From Bacteroidota bacterium (lineage in GTDB: Bacteria > Bacteroidota > Ignavibacteria > Kryptoniales > JAKASW01): 7,331 bases of DNA. This document shows positions 1 to 6,616 of the stretch, in pieces (position 1 is the first letter of the stretch; every line of letters begins with the position of its first letter). The notes beneath the pieces are model-generated. The model did no database searches. It was given only the letters and a program-made list of their open reading frames with translations, and had not been told where the DNA came from. Both the position numbers and the translations under genes were made by a program. The stretch covers positions 1 through 7,331 of the forward strand of contig JAJYJD010000173.1 of the NCBI GenBank assembly GCA_021789755.1, written 5' to 3'.

Positions 1-8
1 ACAATCTG

Positions 9-665
9 CTAGAAAACCCCATAGACAGACGCAGCCCATTGCGGCTCGGCAATAAGCAAAGATCCCTGGGCCGGGTCATAGTCGTAGATGAGATAGTCGG
101 CCGATTCCACAATAGAAGTGTTGTTCGGAAAAGTATTCCAGAGCCGGTATCGCCCGAACCTGAAGTTCAGGTTGCTTTGCCCATCCGGGCCGAGAAGGTT
201 GTTGAACATTATACTCATCGTCTCAATTGAAGGTGAATACTGTCCGGGTCCGTTGATGCCGATTGGCGCTGCCAGGAAATAGCTCAAATGCTTCGCGATG
301 GTTCCGGCTGTAAACAGGTCGAGGCCGCTCGGCTCGAAACTGAGCTGGTCGGATGTCGACGAGTTACCGTTGGTGGTTGTGACGGTGTGCGCCGAGACAA
401 AAGATGGATAGAACACGAAGGAAAGTGACAGAGGCTCCTGGGCCCAGATGGGTTCCGACTCATCTGTCCCGGGAAGTTGATAACCGTTAATTTGAAACCT
501 TCTTCCGAAATCGTTAAGGACAGGCGGAACCGTGTGGCATCTGAAACAACTGACATGATACTTCCTGGCAAAAAGCGGGATTGCCATAGATTCGCCAGTC
601 AAAATTCCCACGAAGAGGATTGCCAGCGCCGCCAGCAACAACGGACTGCGCGGAGTAATCTTCAT
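9..665 (-). CDS. Secreted single-haem cytochrome c-type protein, possibly truncated by a frameshift
   Basis: The 218-residue product starts with a signal peptide (hydrophobic residues 9-23, likely cleavage after SMA at residue 28), so it should be exported. Directly after it comes ARKYHVSCFRCHTVPPVLNDFG, in which Cys40-x-x-Cys43-His44 is a c-type haem attachment site. From memory, this ARKY..SC..CH...P.LN.FG...NGY pattern marks a family of periplasmic or outer-membrane cytochromes whose remaining length is beta-rich and porin-like. The later part here (FRFGRYRLWNTFP and similar) fits that. GGAGG lies 4 nt before the ATG. The gene follows the cupredoxin gene after 73 nt with no terminator seen, so the two are probably co-transcribed and share a role in electron transfer. 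The TAG stop comes directly after a GGGGTTTTC run, and the relatives I recall are longer, so the end may be a frameshift or premature stop. Partner and reaction are unknown. Confidence 0.75.
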   Translation of the reverse strand: MKITPRSPLLLAALAILFVGILTGESMAIPLFARKYHVSCFRCHTVPPVLNDFGRRFQINGYQLPGTDESEPIWAQEPLSLSFVFYPSFVSAHTVTTTNGNSSTSDQLSFEPSGLDLFTAGTIAKHLSYFLAAPIGINGPGQYSPSIETMSIMFNNLLGPDGQSNLNFRFGRYRLWNTFPNNTSIVESADYLIYDYDPAQGSLLIAEPQWAASVYGVF

Positions 666-738
666 ACTGCCTCCGATAGCTTTGTGCTTGATTACAGCTG
701 CGAACGATAATTGTGATTGAGTTATTGAGGCGTCCGGA

Positions 739-1473
739 TCACTTCAACGTGAAATCTGCCGTCGTCGTCTTTCCTGCCGTCACCGTAATTTCCTGCGTCT
801 CCTCTATCGGCTTCGAGAACTCCGGCTTTCCTCCGACATCTCTCGTATCCCAGCCTTCGTGCCACATCACGATCTTATATTTCCCCGCCGGTACATCGCT
901 GAGTGCGAATTGACCGTCCTTGTTTGTTGCCGCTGCATACCCGTCCCCGGCGACGTACACATACGCATTCATCCAGGGATGGATATCGCACCTCATCAAG
1001 TACATCCCCGGCTTCCGAACACGCTGCACAGTCTTCATTCCCTTCACGGGCTCCGCTATGTTGAACGCGGTCTCGTTGTTCGATGCAAAGTAGCCGTGCA
1101 CGTTATGGAAAAGCGGGTCGTCGTTCGCGACTGTAAATTCCATTCCGTGATCCACCACGAGCACATGCGGGTAATACGAGCAATCCTTCTGATCGACGAC
1201 ATATTTCGAAGGAGCGACATGCTCCGGTTTGCTCTTGAGTCCATCGATGTAAACGACGGCGTATTCCACACAGCTGTCTTTTCCCACGACCAGCCTGTCG
1301 AGCGATGCTTCGTTGCCGCAAACGTCGTTGTTGTAAGTGACCTTGTACGGTTTCATGGTCGGCGCTACCCCGTCAAACTTCACGGTACCTTGAACCGTTC
1401 CCGTCTGTGCATACGCCATTCCTGTTCCCAATAATAGCGCTATCACTGCCATCATGTTTCTGGCTGCATTCAT
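739..1473 (-). CDS. Secreted cupredoxin-like (plastocyanin/azurin-type) copper protein
   Basis: The 244-residue product has a clear signal peptide (MNAARNMMAVIALLLGTGMAYA, cleavage expected after residue 22) and should be periplasmic. The N-terminal part (TVQGTVKFDGVAP, with Cys52, Cys68 and Cys98) is beta-rich. The central part carries probable type 1 copper ligands: His123 and His126 in DDPLFHNVHG, then Cys162, His165 and Met168 in MRCDIHPWM. The C-terminal part (GYAAATNKDGQFALSDVPAGKYKIVMWHEGW) resembles the carboxypeptidase-regulatory or Ig-like fold often found in this family. The likely role is electron transfer in the periplasm, probably with the cytochrome encoded 73 nt downstream. 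That pairing is inference. The first Met is chosen because it gives a complete signal peptide and follows AGGAG by 10 nt. Met7 and Met8 would shorten the signal. Copper binding is inferred from the ligand pattern only. A structural or methylamine-utilisation-like accessory role is possible. Confidence 0.85.
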   Translation of the reverse strand: MNAARNMMAVIALLLGTGMAYAQTGTVQGTVKFDGVAPTMKPYKVTYNNDVCGNEASLDRLVVGKDSCVEYAVVYIDGLKSKPEHVAPSKYVVDQKDCSYYPHVLVVDHGMEFTVANDDPLFHNVHGYFASNNETAFNIAEPVKGMKTVQRVRKPGMYLMRCDIHPWMNAYVYVAGDGYAAATNKDGQFALSDVPAGKYKIVMWHEGWDTRDVGGKPEFSKPIEETQEITVTAGKTTTADFTLK

Positions 1474-1480
1474 TTCTGAA

Positions 1481-1552
1481 TTACTCCTTTTTGTCAGTTG
1501 GAATTCCGGTCAGCTGCCGCCGGTGAAACATAAGAGCCGATATCGGACTCAT
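1481..1552 (-). CDS. Candidate 23-residue leader peptide upstream of the cupredoxin gene
   Basis: This short frame encodes MSPISALMFHRRQLTGIPTD followed by KKE. It starts inside the stop codon of a 9-codon frame (ATGA at 1552-1549) and ends with TAA 7 nt before the cupredoxin ATG. It has no strong Shine-Dalgarno site of its own, so it would depend on coupling. I see no similarity to a known peptide. Frames of this size arise easily by chance. The support is only the geometry, meaning an overlap at the start and a stop on the next ribosome binding site. Confidence 0.22.
   Translation of the reverse strand: MSPISALMFHRRQLTGIPTDKKE
1484..1488 (-). promoter_or_regulatory. Ribosome binding site of the cupredoxin gene, abutting an upstream stop codon
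   Basis: The minus strand reads AAAAAGGAG-TAA-TTCAGAA-ATG. The AGGAG is 10 nt from the cupredoxin start, a slightly long spacing. The TAA directly after it ends a 23-codon upstream frame. Ribosomes finishing that frame would stop on the binding site, which is a geometry compatible with translational coupling. Confidence 0.6.
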
Positions 1553-1557
1553 GGCTC
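1534..1557. repeat. Small palindrome/hairpin in the cupredoxin leader
   Basis: CCGATATCGG (1537-1546) is a perfect 10-bp palindrome. GAG at 1534-1536 and CTC at 1548-1550 extend it with one unpaired base. GAGCC at 1534-1538 can alternatively pair with GGCTC at 1553-1557. It covers the junction of the two candidate leader frames and could be an operator or an RNA hairpin. It could also be chance. Confidence 0.35.
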
Positions 1558-1578
1558 AAAACCTTCCCATGGAATCAT
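1549..1578 (-). CDS. Candidate 9-residue leader peptide with a strong ribosome binding site
   Basis: The frame encodes MIPWEGFEP. It is preceded by AAGGAG (1590-1585) with an ideal 6-nt spacing, the best Shine-Dalgarno match in this leader. Its TGA overlaps the ATG of the following 23-codon frame. It could be the entry point for ribosomes in a coupled chain leading to the cupredoxin gene. A further 26-codon frame (1636-1556, MKLTQPEKGHLVDCRKGAVN...) overlaps it in another frame behind a weaker GGAAG. Real translation is unproven. Confidence 0.25.
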   Translation of the reverse strand: MIPWEGFEP

Positions 1579-1780
1579 TCACCGCTCCTTTTCTACAATC
1601 GACAAGATGTCCTTTTTCCGGCTGCGTCAGCTTCATAATTCTTCCAACTATAATGGATAAATCCCTTTTTTAGTTCCTGATTGCGGGCGGCTTTTAAAAA
1701 TTGTGGCTTAATCAGGCATTGCATCATGGCAGCAGGAGTTACCTAACTTGTGGGATTGAGGATGAACGGGGCCTGTGGAT

Positions 1781-1814
1781 AAAGAAAGGTCGCCTTCAAC
1801 TCGCGCCGGCGACC
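1781..1814 (-). terminator. Rho-independent terminator after the coiled-coil/receiver gene
   Basis: On the minus strand GGTCGCC (1814-1808) and GGCGACC (1794-1788) form a perfect 7-bp GC-rich stem with a 13-nt loop. TTTCTTT (1787-1781) follows directly. It begins 53 nt past the stop codon of the receiver protein gene and is in the right orientation to end the pho unit. The loop is rather long and the T-tract has one C. Confidence 0.68.
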
Positions 1815-1867
1815 AATGGGTAGACTTCGGCCCTATCGGTCGGCGACAGGGGATGCCGTAAGTAAAA

Positions 1868-3928
1868 TCAGTCGTTCTCTTTCAGAGAGCGATACTTCTT
1901 CAGCTTTCCTTCGACTACGGCAGCAAGCATATCGGGGTCAACAGGTTTAGTCAGATAATCATCCACCCCGAGCTGGATCCCGGTGCGCACGAAGAAGCTC
2001 TCATGCATACCGCTCATCAGGATGAAAGGGACCCTCTTGAGATGTGGAATTTTTTGCACTCTCTCAAAAAAAGAAAATCCGTCGCCCTCAGTACCGGAAA
2101 ACATGACGTCGGAGATGATCATGTCGACATTTGTCGTATCGAGAAGTTTGAGGGAGTCTGTCGGACTCTGTTTCGTAATGACACTGTAGCCGTAGCCCTC
2201 GAGAACTGCTTTTACGGTGTCAAGAAAACTCTGTTCGTCATCCACGACGAGAATGACTGCCTTCATCACGGCCCGCTGGAACGCCGCCAGGATATGAGGT
2301 TCAAGTTTCGCCGATTCTTCGACGGTTATCTGGTATTTCTGCTTGAGTTCATTCAGAACGCGCTCGTCATTCGCTTTGATCCGGCCTTTCTTGATCTCCT
2401 TCTCGACTTCCGTCACGTACACCTGCAGCCTGATTTCTCCTTCGCACTCGATGTGATCCTCGAATGACAGCTCCAGGACATCGCGAAGCTGCATAAGCTC
2501 GCGGGCCACTTCGGGCGTCAGCGGCGGGTTAGCCCAGGCTTCTCTCAGGCGTGTCATGTAGATCCGAAGTTTCTCTTCTCTCGTGTCGGGAAGTCTCACG
2601 CCGAGCAGCTTGAGTTTCTCAGAATAATTGGCCTCTACCGACACTCGGGCATCTGAAATTCGCCTCTCGATCTCCTTTTCCATCTCGGATCTCATCGAAG
2701 CCCTGGCATCGTTCAGCTTACGTTGTTCTTCCTCCACCACCTTTTTCCGGTCGCCCTCGAGCCTCGTTGAACGGTTCCTTATCTCAGACTCGATCTGTTT
2801 TTCCACCTTTTCGCGCTCTGTGGCAAGCTCATTCGCCAGCCTCTGCTGAAATTCAGCTTCAAGCTGCCTGCGCGCATCGGCGTACTTGCGCTCAAATTCC
2901 ACCGCCTCGTTACGTCTTATCTCTTCGAGACGTTTCTGAAGTTCGGATTGATTTTCGGCTTCAAGCTTCTTGTACCGTTCTTCGAATGACTTCTCCACGC
3001 CGGTTTGCTGATTGCTGATATGGTCTTCGATCTTCCTCTTCTCAGCTTCCAGCTTCTCCTCGAACTCCTTCTGTAACCTGGCCCTTGCCATTTCGGCAAG
3101 CTTCTGCTGCTCTTTCTCTTGCTCTTCCCGGCTCGAAGTCCTCACTTTGGACAGTTCGGCGGAAAGCTGTCTTTCGAAGTCGACCTCCATCTGTTTCCTG
3201 CTGTCCTCTATCGCCTTTCGTTCCTTCTCGAGGAGAGCCCTTTTCTCTCTTACCGCAGCATCCTTCAATTCGAGCATCGACTTTTCATAGAGCGCGCTCA
3301 TTTCAGAGCGTGTATCTTCTTCAGCCTTCTTACGCTCGGCGGCGAGCTGCTGGCGGTAAGCAGCCTCCATCTTGCTGATTTCGACTTCAAATTTCTGTTT
3401 GGACTGCTTCTCCAGCTCCTGCTTGAATTTCTCTTTTTCCTTTTCGAGGTTGGAAATCAGAGAGGCCCTTTCTGCCTCCTGCCATTCTCGCTCCTTCTTC
3501 AGAGCTTCTGCAATTCTCTGTTCCGCCTTCCGAATTTCATCCGTGAACCTTTTGTCATACTCGGCCTTGAGACGATCTTCCACTTCCTTTCTGATGGCTG
3601 TCTCGTCAGCCCGTGCGACCGGTGCTTCCGGGGCCTTCTCGGCCTCCGCTTTAGGTTGTTCACCGCCGCCTTCCGGTTTGGCTTCAGGCGCCTGCGAGGC
3701 TTTTGCCGCAGCTGCTTCCATGGCCTGCCGTCGCTCTTCAAGAGCGAGAGCATAAACGTTGTTTGGCTCAGTTGCCCTTACGGCATCGAGCTCCTCCTTC
3801 GCCTCGGCAAATTTCGCCTCACGGATGTATTTATCCGCAATCCGCAAATGAGCGGCTATTTCCTGGCGCACACTATCCTGTGCCTGTGGCGCGCTTGTTC
3901 GAGTGCTTTGACTTTTCTTAAAAAGCAT
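1868..3928 (-). CDS. Long coiled-coil protein with C-terminal response regulator receiver domain
   Basis: I do not recognise this 686-residue protein as a named gene. Residues 22-58 look like one TPR-type helical hairpin (ADKYIREAKFAEAKEELDAV...P.N). An Ala/Pro/Glu-rich linker follows (about 72-108), then about 325 residues of Glu/Lys/Arg-rich coiled coil (110-435). Residues 470-547 contain two copies of a helical motif with a 47-residue period. Residues 556-680 form a receiver domain with the acidic pair Asp563/Asp564, phospho-acceptor Asp607, Ser639 and Lys661, so it should be phosphorylatable. There is no DNA-binding or enzymatic output domain, no signal peptide and no membrane segment. 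It is probably a cytoplasmic filament-like or scaffold protein controlled by phosphorylation. The start follows GGAG by 5 nt. Its place 138 nt after phoU suggests a link to the PhoR-PhoB system or to another kinase. That is inference. A chemotaxis, polarity or motility scaffold is an alternative. Confidence 0.85.
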   Translation of the reverse strand: MLFKKSQSTRTSAPQAQDSVRQEIAAHLRIADKYIREAKFAEAKEELDAVRATEPNNVYALALEERRQAMEAAAAKASQAPEAKPEGGGEQPKAEAEKAPEAPVARADETAIRKEVEDRLKAEYDKRFTDEIRKAEQRIAEALKKEREWQEAERASLISNLEKEKEKFKQELEKQSKQKFEVEISKMEAAYRQQLAAERKKAEEDTRSEMSALYEKSMLELKDAAVREKRALLEKERKAIEDSRKQMEVDFERQLSAELSKVRTSSREEQEKEQQKLAEMARARLQKEFEEKLEAEKRKIEDHISNQQTGVEKSFEERYKKLEAENQSELQKRLEEIRRNEAVEFERKYADARRQLEAEFQQRLANELATEREKVEKQIESEIRNRSTRLEGDRKKVVEEEQRKLNDARASMRSEMEKEIERRISDARVSVEANYSEKLKLLGVRLPDTREEKLRIYMTRLREAWANPPLTPEVARELMQLRDVLELSFEDHIECEGEIRLQVYVTEVEKEIKKGRIKANDERVLNELKQKYQITVEESAKLEPHILAAFQRAVMKAVILVVDDEQSFLDTVKAVLEGYGYSVITKQSPTDSLKLLDTTNVDMIISDVMFSGTEGDGFSFFERVQKIPHLKRVPFILMSGMHESFFVRTGIQLGVDDYLTKPVDPDMLAAVVEGKLKKYRSLKEND

Positions 3929-4031
3929 TATAACTCCGCAGAATCCTGAAGTAAGTTATGAAAGCCTCCATTGATTAGCAATAAACGCGCATGTACAACG
4001 TAAGAATATTTCAACCCGTCGCACGACCACA

Positions 4032-4047
4032 CAAAAACGCGTTTTTG
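4032..4047. repeat. 16-bp perfect palindrome between phoU and the coiled-coil gene
   Basis: CAAAAACGCGTTTTTG is fully self-complementary. It lies 20 nt past the phoU stop and 104 nt before the next start. As RNA it would make an A-U stem with a CGCG loop and a following U run, which is a weak terminator at best. As DNA it could be an operator for a dimeric regulator. The rest of the 138-nt gap shows no clear promoter. Confidence 0.5.
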
Positions 4048-4066
4048 GGAAATGCGGGTTTATTCC

Positions 4067-4732
4067 TCAGTCGTTGTCCGCCGCATGATGCTTGATGACC
4101 TTTGCGTCTACAAGAAAGACCACATCCTCCGCAATATTTGTCGCATGATCGGCTATGCGCTCTATGTGTTTTAACGCTACAATCAAATGTGCACCCGGCT
4201 CGACGAATTCCGGATTCTTCTTCATCTCGCCGATTACGAAGCGGAATTTCTGCCTGTTCATCTCGTCTACTATATCGTCTTCCCTGCAAATGCGGCGAGC
4301 AAGCTCCGCATCGCCATGGATGAACGCATCCAGACTGTCGTGAACCATCCGCCTGGCCACATCACCCATCTCCAGAATGGCTGTACTTCTGACAAGATCG
4401 TGATTGTTCTTGAGTGCCTCCACACGCTGCGCTATGTTGACGGCTACGTCGCCGATTCTTTCAAGCTCATGGTTCATCTTTATAGCAGAGAGAACGAGCC
4501 TCAAATCCGCGGCGACGGGCTGCTCCAGAGCCATGATCTCGTCCACTTGCTGGTCGAGCAGGTTGTCGAAGTCGTTGACTTTCTTTTCCGTATCGAAAAC
4601 TCTTTGCGTCGCCTGGAGATCGCCGTCATGAAGCGCTTTAAACGCGACGTCAAGTTGTTCGTCTACAAGGCTTCCCATCTTAATCAGGTTCACCCTTAAT
4701 TTCGCGAGCAAATCCTCAAAATGTCTGTGCAT
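4067..4732 (-). CDS. phoU: Phosphate signalling protein PhoU
   Basis: The 221-residue product has the normal PhoU length and architecture, two similar three-helix bundles. Each bundle carries the metal-binding E-x-x-x-D...N motif, ELERIGDVAVNIA (Glu91, Asp95, Asn99) and HIERIADHATNIAEDV (Glu191, Asp195, Asn199), exactly 100 residues apart. The N-terminus HFEDLLAKLRVNLIKMGSLV is typical. PhoU is a cytoplasmic, peripheral membrane adaptor that links the Pst phosphate transporter to PhoR and keeps the kinase off when phosphate is plentiful. Its place 55 nt after phoR fits this role, although no pst gene is in the window. AGGAG lies 8 nt before the ATG, with a second GAGG 3 nt before it. No key residue appears to be missing. 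Confidence 0.95.
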   Translation of the reverse strand: MHRHFEDLLAKLRVNLIKMGSLVDEQLDVAFKALHDGDLQATQRVFDTEKKVNDFDNLLDQQVDEIMALEQPVAADLRLVLSAIKMNHELERIGDVAVNIAQRVEALKNNHDLVRSTAILEMGDVARRMVHDSLDAFIHGDAELARRICREDDIVDEMNRQKFRFVIGEMKKNPEFVEPGAHLIVALKHIERIADHATNIAEDVVFLVDAKVIKHHAADND

Positions 4733-4787
4733 TCACCTCACTCCTCTACAATGCTGGAACTTAATCTGTGCGGGCAAAATTAGCATC

Positions 4788-5840
4788 CTATTTCTTCAAA
4801 AGAAAGCTGAATTCCGAGCCCTTCCCGAGTTCGCTGTTCACTTCTATCTTGCCGTTGTGAGCCTCAATAATGTGCTTAACAATTGCCAACCCGAGTCCGG
4901 TTCCGCCAACGCTTCTGCTTCTGTCTTTATCTACGCGGTAGAATCTCTCGAATATCCTTTCCAGATGCTCCTTGCCGATCCCGCTCCCGTTGTCTTTCAC
5001 GTAAACGCGCACCGATTCCGGCAGCTCGGTAAAGCCGACTTCAATATCGCCTCCCCCGTCGGTGTACTTGATGGAATTGTCGATCAGGTTCGAGAGCACC
5101 TGCCTGAGTCTCTCTCTGTCGCCGAGAACGAGCACTTCCTCCGTTCCGCTTCTGGCAATCAGGCGAAGCGATTTCTTCTCGGCCTTTGGCCTCATCTCCT
5201 CCGCAACACTGCCGACAAACTCCGAAATGTTGAAATAACGGAAACTCATCCTCATCTCGCCGCTTTCGATCCTCGATATCTCTATCAGATCGTTCAGGAG
5301 AGCGTTTAGACGCTCCGAGTGTTCATATGCCTTCTGGAGAAAATCCCTGTTGACCTTTGGGTCATCCATCGCGCCGTCAATGAGCGTCTCTATGAAACCC
5401 TGGATTGAAAATATCGGCGTCCGCAGCTCGTGCGACACGTTGGCGAGGAATTCGCTCCTGACTCGCTCCAGTTTTTCCAGTTTAGAGATGTCGTCCTTCA
5501 GGTTCCCGACAATCTGGTTTGTCAGCTTGCTGATGTGCTTAAGTTCGCCGGCCCCCGTTTCAGGGAGCTGGACTGAAAGATCTCCGGCACTGATCCGTTG
5601 AAGCGCATCTACTATGGTATTTAATATCTTCAGCTGGCGTACTCTGAAGGAGACCAACACCTCCTCGAACAGGAAGAAAAGCAGGGCACCTATGGTCGCG
5701 GAGGTGAAAAGGTGATTCGCAACGAGCGAAGCCCGCAGGTGGAAGGCGCTTTCCACGGCAAAGAGGAGAAAGTAAATGGAAACTCCGACTAACACCGCGA
5801 CTGCGATACGGACCCTATATGAGCGGAAGAATCTGTTCAT
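4788..5840 (-). CDS. phoR: Sensor histidine kinase, PhoR type
   Basis: This is a 350-residue membrane kinase. It has two hydrophobic segments (about 11-29 and 44-65) separated by only about 14 residues, so there is almost no external sensor domain. They are followed by a HAMP-like region (66-118), a HisKA domain with phospho-accepting His137 in VSHELRTP, and a HATPase_c domain. The ATPase shows the N box (NLIDNSIKYT, Asn255), G1 (DNGSGIG, Asp283), F box (FERFYRVD) and G2 (GGTGLGLAI, 312-320). All catalytic motifs are intact. It should phosphorylate the PhoB-like regulator encoded immediately upstream, whose stop codon overlaps its start in ATGA, with only a weak ribosome binding site. PhoU follows, so phosphate control is the best reading. 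Unlike E. coli PhoR, I see no PAS domain between membrane and HisKA. A short membrane anchor fits signalling through Pst-PhoU rather than direct ligand binding. Confidence 0.92.
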   Translation of the reverse strand: MNRFFRSYRVRIAVAVLVGVSIYFLLFAVESAFHLRASLVANHLFTSATIGALLFFLFEEVLVSFRVRQLKILNTIVDALQRISAGDLSVQLPETGAGELKHISKLTNQIVGNLKDDISKLEKLERVRSEFLANVSHELRTPIFSIQGFIETLIDGAMDDPKVNRDFLQKAYEHSERLNALLNDLIEISRIESGEMRMSFRYFNISEFVGSVAEEMRPKAEKKSLRLIARSGTEEVLVLGDRERLRQVLSNLIDNSIKYTDGGGDIEVGFTELPESVRVYVKDNGSGIGKEHLERIFERFYRVDKDRSRSVGGTGLGLAIVKHIIEAHNGKIEVNSELGKGSEFSFLLKK

Positions 5841-6520
5841 TCTGCTTTGAATTTATAGCCGACACCTTTAATGGTCTCGATCATGTCGGAATGCAGGCCC
5901 AGCTTCTCCCGAATCTTGCGGATGTGTACGTCGACTGTTCTGTCTCCGACATATACGTCCGCTCCCCATACGCGGCTCAGAAGGGTATCGCGCGAGATCA
6001 CTTTCCCTTCGTGCGATGCCAGGTAGTAGAGAATTTCAAATTCCTTTCGCGGAAAGAACATCTGTTCCCCGCTTACTTTCACCGTGTAGCTGTCCCTGTC
6101 GATGACGAGCGTCCCGAAGTCGATATTCTTTCCCTCTTCAGACTTAGCCCCCTCATACCTCCTGAGTACCGCCTTGATTCTGGAAATGAGCTTCCTCGGG
6201 CTGATCGGCTTGACAATATAGTCGTCAGCGCCGAGCTCAAGGCCGAGCACCTCGTCGAATTCCGCGCTCTTGGCTGTGAGGAAAATGACCGGGATGCCCG
6301 CAGTCTTCTCGCCCTGGTTGAGGGATTTCATCACGTCGTAACCGTCCTTCCCGGGAAGCATTATGTCGAGAAGGATCAGGTCCGGTTTTACTTCGGAGGC
6401 CTTCTTCAGAGCTTCGTTCCCGTCCTGAGCGGATTCCACTCTGAACCCTTCGCGCTCGAGGTTATAACGTATGAGCTGAACGATATCCTTCTCATCGTCT
6501 ACGACCAACACGGTTTTCAT
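5837..6520 (-). CDS. phoB: Response regulator of the OmpR/PhoB family
   Basis: The 227-residue protein has the usual PhoB length. The receiver domain (1-120) shows Asp8 and Asp9, phospho-acceptor Asp52 (LLDIMLPGKDG), Thr82 (FLTAK) and Lys104 (IVKP). The C-terminal winged helix (about 133-226) has FPRKEFEILYYLASHEGKV and the recognition-helix region GDRTVDVHIRKIREKLG, ending in the wing motif IKGVGYKF. It is a cytoplasmic transcription factor expected to bind direct-repeat pho boxes once phosphorylated by the kinase encoded next to it. AGGAG lies 6 nt before the ATG. The genes phoB, phoR and phoU run in the same direction. Many OmpR-family regulators look alike, and the PhoB assignment rests mainly on the kinase-phoU context. 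I found no convincing pho box upstream. Confidence 0.92.
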   Translation of the reverse strand: MKTVLVVDDEKDIVQLIRYNLEREGFRVESAQDGNEALKKASEVKPDLILLDIMLPGKDGYDVMKSLNQGEKTAGIPVIFLTAKSAEFDEVLGLELGADDYIVKPISPRKLISRIKAVLRRYEGAKSEEGKNIDFGTLVIDRDSYTVKVSGEQMFFPRKEFEILYYLASHEGKVISRDTLLSRVWGADVYVGDRTVDVHIRKIREKLGLHSDMIETIKGVGYKFKAE

Positions 6521-6616
6521 CAGAGACTCCTATTAGTTGAAGGGACAAGAGGATGGGGGGCTCCGCTGCAAACGAAATCACTGCCTGTGTCAACTGATCT
6601 GCTGCGGTTTCAATTG

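Larger units (their letters stand above)
1474..1867. other. Intergenic region between the coiled-coil/receiver gene and the cupredoxin gene
   Basis: This 394-nt stretch contains no long gene. On the minus strand it holds, in order, the probable terminator of the upstream unit (1814-1781), a 7-bp inverted repeat CCTGATT/AATCAGG (1676-1682 and 1710-1716), and a possible -10 element TATAGT (1652-1647) without a recognisable -35. The chain of tiny frames (1636-1481) and the ribosome binding site of the cupredoxin gene follow. Because a terminator lies upstream, the promoter of the cupredoxin-cytochrome unit must lie between about 1780 and 1640 if the leader is transcribed with it. Confidence 0.6.

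Noticed and set aside
859..1434. 191-codon plus-strand open frame opposite the cupredoxin gene
   Set aside because: It lies wholly antisense to a gene with a signal peptide and copper motif, and its His/Arg/Val-rich translation is not protein-like.
1788..1814. GC-rich hairpin as a plus-strand terminator or part of a repeat array
   Set aside because: On the plus strand no T-tract follows the stem. Only the minus-strand orientation makes a terminator, and no further copies are seen in the window.
1889..2266. Separate receiver-only protein starting at Met555 of the coiled-coil gene
   Set aside because: The frame is continuous through this Met and no good ribosome binding site precedes it, so a fused domain is the simpler reading.
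3119..3949. 276-codon plus-strand open frame inside the coiled-coil gene
   Set aside because: It is a shadow. The Leu/Phe/Arg-rich translation is the reverse of the Glu/Lys/Arg codons of the coiled coil, and it has no ribosome binding site or recognisable domain.
3918..3971. 17-codon frame MEAFITYFRILRSYNAF overlapping the start of the coiled-coil gene
   Set aside because: No ribosome binding site precedes its ATG, and the length is easily reached by chance.
6588..6593. TTGACA on the minus strand as a -35 element of phoB
   Set aside because: At 17 nt downstream the sequence is TGCAGC, not a -10 element. No pho-box-like direct repeat could be supported either.
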